A stretch of DNA of 64,000 nt from Albidovulum marisflavi (GCF_025751435.1 NZ_JAOWKY010000001.1:1658001-1722000); one strand, 5' to 3'; positions 27,848 to 37,781 are shown, counted from the first letter of the stretch. Numbers and translations are program-made. Notes: generated by a model not told the origin, from the sequence alone.

Positions 27848-28330
27848 ATGACACGAATACCGATACACGTGCGCCCATCCGTTCTGGTTCCGGCGCTGCT
27901 GTTTCCGGCGACCGTGCTGGGCTTTCCCGCGCTGATGTCCCATGCGCATTTCGACGAGGCGCCTGCCTCGATTCTTGCCTGGGTGATCTACATCGGGCTT
28001 TTCGGCGCCTCGGTGCATTACGGCTGCCGCTGCATGTTCGAGATCAAGCCAAGCGATCCGGACAGCGACCAGGAGATTCAGCAGTTGCTTTCCGTGCGGC
28101 GCCACAGGGTCGGTCTGTCGATCCTGGCGGCATCCTTGGGGCTTGCGGTCTGCATGCTCGTGCCTTTGCTGGGCTCAGGTATCCTGCTCGCGCCCGAGAC
28201 CTTGTCGACAAGTTACATCGCGATGCTGCTCTTGTCGTGGCTCGCGATCGGCCTTGCGGCCTCCGACCACGCCGTTCACAGGGCGCTGGCGCGGCGCGAC
28301 AAGGCGGCTGCCGAGGCGCGGGAAGCCTAG
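27848..28330 (+). CDS. Small polytopic membrane protein of unknown function
   Basis: A 160-residue protein with four hydrophobic segments (about 10-28, 38-55, 86-110 and 120-140). Short charged loops separate them (CRCMFEIKPSDPDSDQEIQQLLSVRRHR between the second and third). The ATG at 27848 lies after GTGGGACG. The frame is open further upstream, but that part has no membrane character. It converges on eda and overlaps its end by four bases. No family is recognised. The 265 bases before it hold no other credible gene. Confidence 0.6.
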   Translation: MTRIPIHVRPSVLVPALLFPATVLGFPALMSHAHFDEAPASILAWVIYIGLFGASVHYGCRCMFEIKPSDPDSDQEIQQLLSVRRHRVGLSILAASLGLAVCMLVPLLGSGILLAPETLSTSYIAMLLLSWLAIGLAASDHAVHRALARRDKAAAEAREA

Positions 28331-28968
28331 CGCTCCAGCGCGGCTGCCTCGCGCGCCAGAGCCTCGATCGCGACCCAATCGCGCGCGCGGACAAGGTCCT
28401 TGGGCGCGACCCAGCTGCCGCCGACGCACAGCACATTGGAAAGCCTGAGATAGTCCGGTGCGGTCCGAAGCCCGATCCCGCCCGTCGGGCAGAAGCGCAC
28501 CTGCGGCAATGGCGAGGCGAGTGAAGCCAGCGCCTTGGCACCGCCGATCGCCTCTGCCGGAAAGAACTTCTGCACCACATAGCCGCGCTCAAGCAGCGTC
28601 ATGACCTCGGACGCCGTTGCGGCGCCCGGCAGAAGCGGCAGATCATGTTCGGCGCAGGCGTCGATCAGCCGTTCGGTTGCGCCCGGAGAGACGCCAAAGC
28701 GTGCGCCCGCCTCCTTGGCGGCCTTGACGTCCGCAGGGGTCAGCAGGGTTCCGGCGCCGACGATCCCGCCCGAAACCTCGGACATGGCGCGGATCGCATC
28801 CAGCGCAGCAGGCGTCCTCAGCGTCACTTCCAGCGCGGGCAGGCCACCGGCGACCAGCGCGCGCGCCAGATCGGCCGCAATCGCGGCATTGTCGAGCACG
28901 AGCACTGGAACCACGGGGGCCAGCGCGCAGATTTCGGCGGCGTGTCGGCTTTGCTCGGCAGGTGTCAT
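28327..28968 (-). CDS. eda: KDPG/KHG aldolase
   Basis: Second enzyme of the Entner-Doudoroff pathway, splitting 2-keto-3-deoxy-6-phosphogluconate into pyruvate and glyceraldehyde 3-phosphate. The 213-residue class I aldolase has the catalytic glutamate in ALEVTLRTP near residue 47, the GAGTLLTP phosphate loop, and the Schiff-base lysine in YVVQKFFPAEAIGG near 133. FCPTGGIG near 160 completes the barrel signature. It lies 23 bases downstream of edd and shares its promoter. Confidence 0.94.
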   Translation of the reverse strand: MTPAEQSRHAAEICALAPVVPVLVLDNAAIAADLARALVAGGLPALEVTLRTPAALDAIRAMSEVSGGIVGAGTLLTPADVKAAKEAGARFGVSPGATERLIDACAEHDLPLLPGAATASEVMTLLERGYVVQKFFPAEAIGGAKALASLASPLPQVRFCPTGGIGLRTAPDYLRLSNVLCVGGSWVAPKDLVRARDWVAIEALAREAAALER

Positions 28969-28991
28969 GTCAGTGTCCTTGCAGGATCGGG

Positions 28992-30797
<1,806 letters not shown>

Positions 30798-30823
30798 CGG
30801 GCCCTCATTGGCAGGTGGCAGCG

Positions 30824-30852
30824 TCCATATCACACAAGGTTAGCGCTAACAA
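30824..30852 (-). promoter_or_regulatory. Putative edd-eda promoter
   Basis: On the minus strand TTGTTA (30852-30847) and TATGGA (30829-30824) are separated by 17 bases. Transcription would begin near 30817, about 20 bases before the edd ATG. The -35 lies partly within the palindromic operator. Confidence 0.6.
30839..30850. promoter_or_regulatory. LacI-family-type operator of edd-eda
   Basis: GTTAGCGCTAAC is a perfect 12-base palindrome with the central CG step typical of LacI/GntR-type (LacI family) operators. It overlaps the -35 element and spacer of the edd promoter, a position suited to repression relieved by a sugar-acid ligand. The regulator gene is not in the window. Confidence 0.75.
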
Positions 30853-31097
30853 CTTCGGAAATGCCGCATCTGTTCCGTCCGGGGTCAAGTGGGGCAACGC
30901 ACCGGTTGCCGACCAGTCGCGCAAGTATCGCGCCATTGGGTGGACCATATCAAGCGAGTTGCGCCGACACCGTGGCGATCAGCACTCGCCGCACCTGCGT
31001 CAATTAACGGGGTCACGCGGGCGTTTGCCGGAAGCGCGCCCTTTCGCCCGGCTTGCGAAGGCTTTAAGGGAAGGCAAACCACGCCCGGATACATCCC

Positions 31098-32297
31098 ATG
31101 ACCGACAGTCCGCTTCCCATCGTCCGTCTGCGCCCCAAGGCCGAGGCGCGTGCCATCCGCCATGGCTTCCCGTGGGTCTATGCCGATGAGCTTGTGACGG
31201 ACCGGCGGACCTCCAAGCTGGCGCCGGGGGTCTTCGCGGTGCTTGAGGACGCAGAGCGGCGGCCGCTTGGCCTTGTCACAGTCAACGTCCAGTCCAAGAT
31301 CATCGCGCGCGTGATGGACCGCGACCCGGGGGCGGTGATCGGTCGCGCTTGGCTGGCGGCCCGCATCGCGCGCGCGGCCGCGCTGCGCGACCGGCTTTAC
31401 GACGCGCCCTTCTACCGCCTGATCCATGCCGAAGCCGACGGGCTTCCCGGCGTGGTGATCGACCGCTTCGGAGACGCCGCGGTGATCCAGCCCAACGCCG
31501 CCTGGGCCGAAACGCTGATCGACGAGATTGCCGCCGCGCTGGCCGAGGTCACGGGCGTCACCCGGATCATCAAGAACGGCACCGGCCGGTCGCGCGGTCT
31601 GGAAGGCCTGGCGGAGGAAACCACGATCTTGTCCGGCGTGATCGAGGCCCCGATCCCTGTGCCGATGAACGGCGCGACCTACATGGCCGACCTTTTGGGC
31701 GGACAGAAGACCGGCCTGTTCTATGACCAGCGGCCGAACCACGCGTTTGCACAGCGCCTGGCGAAGGGCGCCCGTGTGCTCGACGTATTCGCCCATGTCG
31801 GGGGTTTCTCGCTGGCGGCGCTGGCGGGCGGGGCCGAGCGCGCGCTGGCCGTGGATTCCTCGGCTGCGGCGCTCGCGCTGGCCGAGCGGGGGGCAGAGGC
31901 CGCGGGGGCGGGCGCACGCTTCGCCACCCGCCAGGGCGACGCCTTCGCGGTGATGGAGGCGCTGGCTGCCGAAGGCGAAACCTTTGACCTTGTCGTCTGC
32001 GATCCGCCGGCTTTTGCGCCCTCGAAACCCGCGCTTGAGGCCGGACTGCGCGCCTATGAGCGCGTCGCGCGCCTGGCGGCGCCGCTCGTCGCGCCGGGGG
32101 GCTATCTTGGCCTTTGTTCCTGCTCGCACGCGGCCGATCTGACGCAGTTCCGCAATGCCTCGGCCCGCGGGATCGGGCGCGGCGGGCGGCGCGGGCAGCT
32201 TCTGCATACGGGCTATGCCGGGCCCGACCACCCGATGCTGCCGCAACTTGCGGAGTCGGGTTACCTCAAGGCGCTGTTCTTCCGGCTGGACGGATGA
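31098..32297 (+). CDS. Class I SAM-dependent rRNA methyltransferase, RlmI type
   Basis: A 399-residue protein with an N-terminal PUA-like RNA-binding domain (RHGFPWVYADEL, residues about 5-75), a middle linking domain (HAEADGLPGVVIDRFG), and a C-terminal Rossmann methyltransferase domain. The SAM-binding region VLDVFAHVGGFSLAALAGG lies near 232-250, DSSAAAL follows, and the catalytic region is VVCDPPAFAPSK near 300 with LCSCSH near 337. This matches the RlmI family (23S rRNA m5C1962), although the exact base cannot be proved. The stop overlaps the start of the PIN-domain gene (ATGA). Confidence 0.87.
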   Translation: MTDSPLPIVRLRPKAEARAIRHGFPWVYADELVTDRRTSKLAPGVFAVLEDAERRPLGLVTVNVQSKIIARVMDRDPGAVIGRAWLAARIARAAALRDRLYDAPFYRLIHAEADGLPGVVIDRFGDAAVIQPNAAWAETLIDEIAAALAEVTGVTRIIKNGTGRSRGLEGLAEETTILSGVIEAPIPVPMNGATYMADLLGGQKTGLFYDQRPNHAFAQRLAKGARVLDVFAHVGGFSLAALAGGAERALAVDSSAAALALAERGAEAAGAGARFATRQGDAFAVMEALAAEGETFDLVVCDPPAFAPSKPALEAGLRAYERVARLAAPLVAPGGYLGLCSCSHAADLTQFRNASARGIGRGGRRGQLLHTGYAGPDHPMLPQLAESGYLKALFFRLDG

Positions 32298-32842
32298 AGG
32301 CGCTTCTGGACGCCTGCGTCCTTTATCCGACGGTCTTGCGAGAGATCCTGACCGGGGTTGCGGCGCAGGGTCTTTACACTCCCCTCTGGTCCGACCGCAT
32401 CCTTGAGGAATGGGCGCGCGCGACGCGCAAGCTGGGCCCAGGCGCCGAAGAGATTGCGCGGGGCGAAATCGCGACCCTGCGCGCGTCGTTCCCGAAGGCG
32501 ATGGTCGCCGAGCGTGCAGGTCTTGCGGCGCGGCTGCACCTGCCCGACGCGAACGATATTCACGTTCTGGCGGCCGCCATCGCCGGCGGCGCCGATGCCA
32601 TCGTAACTTTCAACGCGGCCGATTTTCCGCGTCAGGCGCTGGCAGAAGAGGGGATCGCGCGGCTGGATCCCGATCGTTTCTTGATGGAACTCTGGCTTTC
32701 GGCACCCGATCCGGTCGCGGCAGTGGTCGAACGCGTCCGCGCCCGGGCCGAGGAACTATCGGGTGAAGCCCAACCCCTGCGACCGCTGTTGAAACGCGCA
32801 AAGCTGCCAAGGTTGGGCAAGGCGCTGACACTGGCGAGTTGA
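32294..32842 (+). CDS. PIN-domain protein (putative ribonuclease)
   Basis: A 182-residue protein whose first 130 residues form a PIN domain: LLDACVLYP with D7, an acidic pair in RILEEWARAT near 36-44, LPDANDIHVLAAA near 88-100 with two aspartates, and DAIVTFNAADFP near 105-116. These acids are the usual metal-binding set, so RNase activity is plausible. Its ATG overlaps the methyltransferase stop by four bases, so the two are coupled. No antitoxin-like gene is beside it, which argues against a standard VapBC module. The C-terminal 50 residues are basic. Confidence 0.8.
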   Translation: MKALLDACVLYPTVLREILTGVAAQGLYTPLWSDRILEEWARATRKLGPGAEEIARGEIATLRASFPKAMVAERAGLAARLHLPDANDIHVLAAAIAGGADAIVTFNAADFPRQALAEEGIARLDPDRFLMELWLSAPDPVAAVVERVRARAEELSGEAQPLRPLLKRAKLPRLGKALTLAS

Positions 32843-32863
32843 GGCGGGCGGGCGGTTGCGTGC

Positions 32864-33562
32864 TCATCCGCGACGCGCGGGCAGGCCCCAGCGTCGTTCG
32901 TTCGCCTCGATCGCGGCGATGCGCGCGTCCGTGTCGGGATGGCTTGCCAGCCACACGGGCGGTCGCCGTCCCTCGGTCCCGGTCAGCCGGCCGAGCTTGC
33001 TGAACAGCGACTTCTGCGGACCTGTGCCGATCCCCGCCTTGACCAGCAGCGCCGAGGCCCATTCATCCGCCTCGAACTCATCCTGGCGGCTCAGCCTTGC
33101 GGCAAGGAGTCCCGTCAGGAAGTTGGCAAGATAGAAGCCCACGAACGGAAGGAACCGTCCCAGCACAGCCGTCAGCACGACGCGGATCGCGTTCTGGCCG
33201 GAAAAGTCGATCATGCGCCGCCGGGCATGGCCAAGGGCGACGTGGCCAAGTTCATGGGCGATGACGCTTGCCATTTCCTCGCCCGTGACCTCACCCGCGC
33301 GGTACTTCTGCACGAAGCCGCGAGTCAGGAAGATGCGGCCGTCCGGCGCGGCAAGCCCGTTGACCGGCTCGATGTCATAGACGCGAACCGGCACCTGGCG
33401 AACGCCCAACGGATCGGCCAGGCGGTCGATTTCCTTCAGCAGCGCAGGCTCATCCAGCGGCCGTGATCGGGCGTCCAGCTCGCGCCGGGTACGCCAGGCG
33501 GAGAAGTGATAAAGCGCAAGGCCGTAAAGGACGGCCAGCAGGATCGGGACGAGGCGCAACAT
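32864..33562 (-). CDS. M48-family membrane-associated zinc metalloprotease
   Basis: A 232-residue protease with an N-terminal hydrophobic helix (residues 3-20) and the zinc motif HELGH in VIAHELGHVALGHARRR near 101-117. EFEADEWA near 160 provides the downstream zinc ligand. A hydrophobic segment (VLGRFLPFVGFYLANFLTGLLAA) lies between. The layout is like HtpX or BepA-type M48 enzymes, but the protein is shorter. It is the last gene of the MoxR-VWA run, 36 bases after the DedA gene. A role in membrane or envelope protein quality control is inferred. Confidence 0.85.
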   Translation of the reverse strand: MLRLVPILLAVLYGLALYHFSAWRTRRELDARSRPLDEPALLKEIDRLADPLGVRQVPVRVYDIEPVNGLAAPDGRIFLTRGFVQKYRAGEVTGEEMASVIAHELGHVALGHARRRMIDFSGQNAIRVVLTAVLGRFLPFVGFYLANFLTGLLAARLSRQDEFEADEWASALLVKAGIGTGPQKSLFSKLGRLTGTEGRRPPVWLASHPDTDARIAAIEANERRWGLPARRG

Positions 33563-33598
33563 GGTGTGAATATGGGGCAGGGGATTTGGAAACGGAAG

Positions 33599-34192
33599 TC
33601 ACGCGCGGCTGCCAAGCGCCGTGCGCAGCCAAAAGCCGGCCAGCACCATCGCGGCCACGCCGCCGACAAGCCCAAGAACGGATCCGATAAGATCCTCTGC
33701 CGCCGTCAGGTTGCCCACAAAGACATGTCCCATGCCGGTGTACAATCCAACCCACACGATTTCGCCCAGGACGGCCGCGGCGGTAAACTGCGCCCAACCT
33801 GTGCCTGCGGCGCCGGCGGCAAGGTTGACCCAGGGTCCCGCCGGGCTGACCAGCCAGCGCGAAAGGAAAACCGCCGCCGCCCCGCCCCGTGCCAGCAATG
33901 CCCGCGCCCGCGCCACCAGCGCGGCACGCTTGCGTCCGCGTTCAAGGCGTGCCAGCACGGGTTGACCGCCAAGTCGGCCAATCGCGAAACCGGTCTGGTC
34001 GCCGGCCACCGCGCCCGCCAGTGCTGCGCCCATCGCCTGCCACAGCGCAAAGTCGCCCGCCGCCGCGAACCCACCCGCGGCCAGCATCAGAAGCGATGCG
34101 GGCATCGGCACCGCGAGACAGGACAGATAGGTGCCGATCGCCAGGATCCACAGGCCGTAATCGGGCAGGAGCGACAGGAGCCAGTCGCTCAT
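33599..34192 (-). CDS. DedA/VTT-family membrane protein
   Basis: A 197-residue integral membrane protein of the DedA (VTT, SNARE-associated) family, members of which act in lipid scrambling and envelope homeostasis. Family features are the N-terminal hydrophobic hairpin with PMPASLLMLAAGGFAAAGD near 29-48, GAVAGDQTGFAIGRLGG near 60-76, and the SRWLVSPAGPWVNLAAGAAG signature near 110-129. Its start overlaps the stop of the upstream 113-residue gene (ATGA), so translation is coupled. Confidence 0.85.
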   Translation of the reverse strand: MSDWLLSLLPDYGLWILAIGTYLSCLAVPMPASLLMLAAGGFAAAGDFALWQAMGAALAGAVAGDQTGFAIGRLGGQPVLARLERGRKRAALVARARALLARGGAAAVFLSRWLVSPAGPWVNLAAGAAGTGWAQFTAAAVLGEIVWVGLYTGMGHVFVGNLTAAEDLIGSVLGLVGGVAAMVLAGFWLRTALGSRA

Positions 34193-34530
34193 TTCCCGGC
34201 CTCGGTCGCCAGGAACGCAGCGACCTCGTTCAGAAGGACTTCAAGTGGCACGCCACGGTCCTGGGCAATTTCGGCCAGTGTAAGGCGGCCATCCTTTCCC
34301 GGCTCCAGATGAAGATGACGGGCCAAGTCGTCGCGCGGCACATTCCAGCTGCGCGCGATGTATCCAGGCGTCATCCAGCCGTCCGGCGTCTGCTGGCGGT
34401 GGGACGGGTCGGCCCAGTAAAGCGTGAAGAATGCCAGCCGCGCGGCAAAGAAGATGGCGACGGCCGCTCCGCCCACGAAGATCAAAAGCGCGAGCCGCTG
34501 TTCGCGCCACAGGTGCGCGATGGCTTTCAT
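34189..34530 (-). CDS. Small membrane-anchored protein of the MoxR-VWA operon
   Basis: A 113-residue protein with one N-terminal membrane helix (LALLIFVGGAAVAIFFAARLAFFTLYW, about 13-39) and a soluble domain of about 65 residues (WMTPGYIARSWNVPRDDLARHLHLEP, then LTLAEIAQDRGVPLEVLLNEV) that looks like two helix-turn-helix-type repeats. I do not recognise an established function. It overlaps the VWA gene upstream and the DedA gene downstream by four bases each, so it is embedded in the operon. Confidence 0.75.
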   Translation of the reverse strand: MKAIAHLWREQRLALLIFVGGAAVAIFFAARLAFFTLYWADPSHRQQTPDGWMTPGYIARSWNVPRDDLARHLHLEPGKDGRLTLAEIAQDRGVPLEVLLNEVAAFLATEAGK

Positions 34531-35708
34531 GTCAGCGCCTTCATCGCCCGTCCGATCCCTTCAAGCGTCAGGGGGAACATCGCGCCTTCGAAGATGCGGC
34601 GGACCATGCCGACCGACTGAGTGTGCGGCCAGTAGCGTTCCGGCAGCGGGTTGAGCCAGACGTTCGCCGGCCACTGTCCCCTTGCGCGTTCCAGCCAGAC
34701 CTGCCCCGCCTCCTGGTTCCAGTGCTCGTTGGCTCCGCCGGGATGGGCGATCTCGTACGGCGACATCGAGGCGTCGCCGACGAAGATCGCCTTGTAGTCC
34801 GGCCCGTAGGTCCGCAGCACCTCCCAAGTCGGGGTCTGCTGGTCCCAGCGGCGGCGGTTGTCGCGCCAGACGCCTTCATACAGGCAGTTGTGGAAGTAGT
34901 AGTATTCCAGGTGTTTGAACTCGGCCCGCGCGGCGCTGAAAAGCTCTTCGATCACGCGGATGTGCGGATCCATCGAGCCGCCGACGTCAAGAAACAGCAG
35001 GACCTTGACGGCATTGTGCCTTTCCGGTCGGGTCCGGACGTCCAGATAGCCGTGTTCCGCCGTGGCGCGGATCGTGGAAGCAAGGTCCAGTTCCTCGGCC
35101 GCGCCAGAGCGCGCCCAACGCCGCAACCGTTTGAGGGCGACCTTGATGTTGCGCGTGCCCAGCTCGACCGAGTCGTCCAGGTTGCGGAATTCGCGTCTGT
35201 CCCAGACCTTGACCGCCCGTTGATGACGGCTTTCGTTCTGGCCGATGCGCACGCCCTCGGGGTTGTAGCCGTAGGCCCCGAACGGCGAGGTGCCGGCGGT
35301 GCCGATCCACTTCGATCCGCCCTGATGCCGGCCCTTTTGCTCCTCAAGGCGTTTCCTGAGGGTTTCCATAAGCTTGTCAAAGCCACCTAAAGCTTCGATC
35401 TGGGCCTTTTCCTCGGGCGTCAGGGTACGCTCCAGCAGCTTTTCCAGCCACTCCGCCGGCAGATTCACGACCTCAAGGACCTGTTCGGCTGTGATCGCTT
35501 CCACCCCTTTGAAGGCCTCGGCGAACGCGCGGTCGAAGCGGTCGAGGTGGCGTTCGTCCTTCACCATCGCGGTGCGCGCGAGGTAGTAGAAGGTTTCGAC
35601 GTCATAGGTCGCAAGCCCGATCATGAGCCCTTCCAGAAATCCCAGATACTCGCGCAGGGACACCGGAATGCCAGCCTTGCGAAGGACTTCGAAGAAGGGG
35701 AGGAACAT
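34527..35708 (-). CDS. VWA-domain protein, CoxE-like
   Basis: A 393-residue soluble protein with the CoxE-like von Willebrand A fold. The MIDAS motif DxGxS appears as FLDVGGSMD near residue 250. The N-terminal half is helical (EVLRKAGIPVSLREYLGFLEGL), and the C-terminus has the phrase YWPHTQSVGMVRRIFEGAMFPLT. Proteins of this type work with MoxR AAA+ ATPases (for example CoxD-CoxE), and such an ATPase is encoded at the head of the same run. Its start is 4 bases after the stop of the 54-residue membrane peptide gene. Confidence 0.87.
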   Translation of the reverse strand: MFLPFFEVLRKAGIPVSLREYLGFLEGLMIGLATYDVETFYYLARTAMVKDERHLDRFDRAFAEAFKGVEAITAEQVLEVVNLPAEWLEKLLERTLTPEEKAQIEALGGFDKLMETLRKRLEEQKGRHQGGSKWIGTAGTSPFGAYGYNPEGVRIGQNESRHQRAVKVWDRREFRNLDDSVELGTRNIKVALKRLRRWARSGAAEELDLASTIRATAEHGYLDVRTRPERHNAVKVLLFLDVGGSMDPHIRVIEELFSAARAEFKHLEYYYFHNCLYEGVWRDNRRRWDQQTPTWEVLRTYGPDYKAIFVGDASMSPYEIAHPGGANEHWNQEAGQVWLERARGQWPANVWLNPLPERYWPHTQSVGMVRRIFEGAMFPLTLEGIGRAMKALT

Positions 35709-35712
35709 GGGC

Positions 35713-35877
35713 TCAGGTCATGCGGTCGATGAAAAGGGTGGCGAACAGTCCAAGGATCGAAAAAAGAATAGCATAGACAATGGCATATTGCCATTTGTCA
35801 AAGCTGTTTCCGCCCTTCTTTCGGGCGGTCATCCAACCCAGGGCAGCCCCAAGGACAAAGCCTGCGGCAATGATCAT
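35713..35877 (-). CDS. 54-residue membrane peptide within the MoxR-VWA operon
   Basis: A short gene easily missed by automatic calling. The product starts MIIAAGFVLGAALGWMTARKKG, continues through a soluble turn (GNSFDKWQYA) and a second helix (IVYAILFSILGLFATLF), and ends IDRMT, so it has two membrane helices. The ATG overlaps the stop of the DUF2927 gene (ATGA), and the next start is 4 bases past its stop. This placement between two coupled genes is the main evidence that it is translated. No family is recognised. Confidence 0.75.
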   Translation of the reverse strand: MIIAAGFVLGAALGWMTARKKGGNSFDKWQYAIVYAILFSILGLFATLFIDRMT

Positions 35878-37238
35878 CTGGTCATCCCCTTCGCCATGCG
35901 CTCGATCGTCCGGAAGCTTTCGTCGAAGTTCCGGATTTCCTCGGCGGAGCCGAAGCCATAGCGTGCCCAGCCAAGGCTGTCGAGACGGACAGCGGCGGCT
36001 TTTTCGGTCTGGCCCATGACCAGCAGCGCGGCCGACTCGGTCCGAAGCAATTCGGCCAGAAGGGCCGCGTTTTCGGATCGCCGCGCGGCCGGCATGGCTG
36101 CGCGCGCCAAGGACAGCGCGCCGTCCACGTTGCCTCGGCTCAGCTCGAAAGTGGCAAGCGGCAGCTCGGTCTGCGCGCGCTGGATGTCGGCGCCGGGGAT
36201 GGCGGAAAAGGCCGCACGGGCGCCCAGAAAGGCCGTGCGCGCGGCATCGGCGTCGCGGCCCTGGATCAACCTGCCGAAGGCGTAAAGGGCAAATCCCGTG
36301 CGCTCGTCGCGCCACCCCCCGTCCTTCGCGATGGCGACAGCCTGGGCTGCGGCGCTGCGCCGCTTCGCGGTTGCCGCCTTGGGGCCAAGCGCGGTGACGA
36401 CGGCGTTGACGAAGGAACGCGGTGTCGGAGGCAGGGGCGCGCCCGCCGGCCGTTCGCCCGCGGGGTTGTAGCGTGCGAAAATCTCGGGAAGCCGCATCGC
36501 CACGGCGTTCCGGGTCATGCCGTTGGCCAGCTCCGGCGCATACTGCACCCGCACCATCAGCATGTCGAAGCCGGTCAGGACCGTGTTGAAATTGTCATCG
36601 TTGAAAACCGAATCCGGCAGTTCGTAAAGGTCATTCAGCGGACCAAGCGCCTGCGCGATTTCTTCGTGCAGGCAATCGCGCACCTCTTGCGGCGCAGTGT
36701 CGTTGGGGATGAAGACGGCGACCCTTTCGCGGCGGCTGAGCCGTGTCCAGTCGGTTTGGGACGACCGCGACTTGCCGCGGAACTCTTGCCAGGACGAAAC
36801 GCCGGGTTCAACGAAGCACGCAGCTTGCGGAACATAGGCCTGCATCGTGCGGCGGGGCAGGAACTCCACCGTGATCGCGGCTGGACCTTCGGTGTAGAAG
36901 ATGCTGATCCCCGCCTCGGAACGCAGGCGCGACAAAAGCCGGTCCAGATCCAGTTGCGCCGTGGGGGGAACCATTCCGGCAAAGGTGACAGAGACCGGTT
37001 CTTCGAACCGCGTCAGGATCGGCAGCTCCTCTCCGGTTTCCAGCCGGAACACGAGATCAAGAAAATTGCGCGCCATTTCCGCGTTTGGACGAAGCGGGCG
37101 CTGCGGGGCGCTCTGCGTGAAGACGCGCATGGGCGGCAGATCGGCGATCGGCGCGCGCGCGGCGGGCGGCGTCGGCGGCACCGGCGCGCAGGATGCGGTG
37201 ACGGCAAGGGCGATGACAAAGGCGAAAGGGAAGCGCAT
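35874..37238 (-). CDS. DUF2927 lipoprotein
   Basis: A 454-residue exported lipoprotein. The N-terminus MRFPFAFVIALAVTASCAP carries a lipobox with the acylated Cys at 17. A DUF2927 domain covers about residues 50-260 (ARNFLDLVFRLETGEE, then RDCLHEEIAQALGPLNDLYELPDSVFNDDN). The C-terminal third is helical with TPR-like spacing (TAFLGARAAFSAIPG, LARAAMPAARRSENAALLAELL). It starts within the stop of the acetyltransferase gene (TGATG) and runs into the 54-residue membrane peptide gene. Function is unknown. Confidence 0.84.
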   Translation of the reverse strand: MRFPFAFVIALAVTASCAPVPPTPPAARAPIADLPPMRVFTQSAPQRPLRPNAEMARNFLDLVFRLETGEELPILTRFEEPVSVTFAGMVPPTAQLDLDRLLSRLRSEAGISIFYTEGPAAITVEFLPRRTMQAYVPQAACFVEPGVSSWQEFRGKSRSSQTDWTRLSRRERVAVFIPNDTAPQEVRDCLHEEIAQALGPLNDLYELPDSVFNDDNFNTVLTGFDMLMVRVQYAPELANGMTRNAVAMRLPEIFARYNPAGERPAGAPLPPTPRSFVNAVVTALGPKAATAKRRSAAAQAVAIAKDGGWRDERTGFALYAFGRLIQGRDADAARTAFLGARAAFSAIPGADIQRAQTELPLATFELSRGNVDGALSLARAAMPAARRSENAALLAELLRTESAALLVMGQTEKAAAVRLDSLGWARYGFGSAEEIRNFDESFRTIERMAKGMTR

Positions 37239-37687
37239 CAGGGGCGGTTGTACTCGATGAAGGGGGTCTTGACCCCGATGCGGTCATATAGCCGCCGTGC
37301 GGTTTGGTTGTATTCTTGCGTCATCCAGTAGACCGAGGATGCGCCGTGACGGTCTGCCGCGGCATAGACCGCCTCGATCAAGGCGCGCCCCACGCCGGTT
37401 CCGCGAACCTCGGGGTCGGCGAACAGGTCTTGCAGGTAGCAGGTGTCCGCCACGGACCAGCACGTGCGATGGAACAGGAAGTGCGCAAGCCCCACTGGCT
37501 TTCCCGCCTGCACGGCCAGCAGGCCAAGGTATTCACCCGGCGCGCCCGAAGTTAGGCGCGCGAAGGTGGTCTGAAACACCTTTTCCGGCAACTCGGTTTC
37601 ATAGAACGCAAGATACGCCTGCCACAGCCGGCGCCAGTCAGGCTCGTCCGAAGGCTCGATGGCGCGAATGATCAGGGGGTCGGTCAT
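37238..37687 (-). CDS. GNAT-family N-acetyltransferase
   Basis: A 149-residue acetyl-CoA-dependent transferase. The GNAT core is visible: VGLAHFLFH, then DLFADPEVRGTGVGRALIEAVYAAA near 89-113 with the acetyl-CoA phosphate loop RGTGVG, and YWMTQEYNQTARRLYDRIG near 121-139. The substrate is unknown. The gene overlaps the DUF2927 start (TGATG) and is 94 bases from the MoxR gene, so it probably belongs to the same operon. Confidence 0.86.
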   Translation of the reverse strand: MTDPLIIRAIEPSDEPDWRRLWQAYLAFYETELPEKVFQTTFARLTSGAPGEYLGLLAVQAGKPVGLAHFLFHRTCWSVADTCYLQDLFADPEVRGTGVGRALIEAVYAAADRHGASSVYWMTQEYNQTARRLYDRIGVKTPFIEYNRP

Positions 37688-37781
37688 GGAGTCCTCCGGC
37701 TGTGCCAGACTAGCGCGTGGTCCGCAGCAGGCGCAATCGCCCGCGCGCGTGCCGCGTCTTATGCGGCGTGACTTCGCGCCC

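Larger units (their letters stand above)
30798..31097. other. 300-base divergent intergenic region between edd and the rlmI-like gene
   Basis: The left part holds the edd promoter and its operator, listed separately. The right part upstream of the methyltransferase gene is G+C-rich without a clear promoter match. The last 20 bases include an AAGGGAAGG-like purine run that may serve translation. No credible gene is seen here. Confidence 0.5.
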
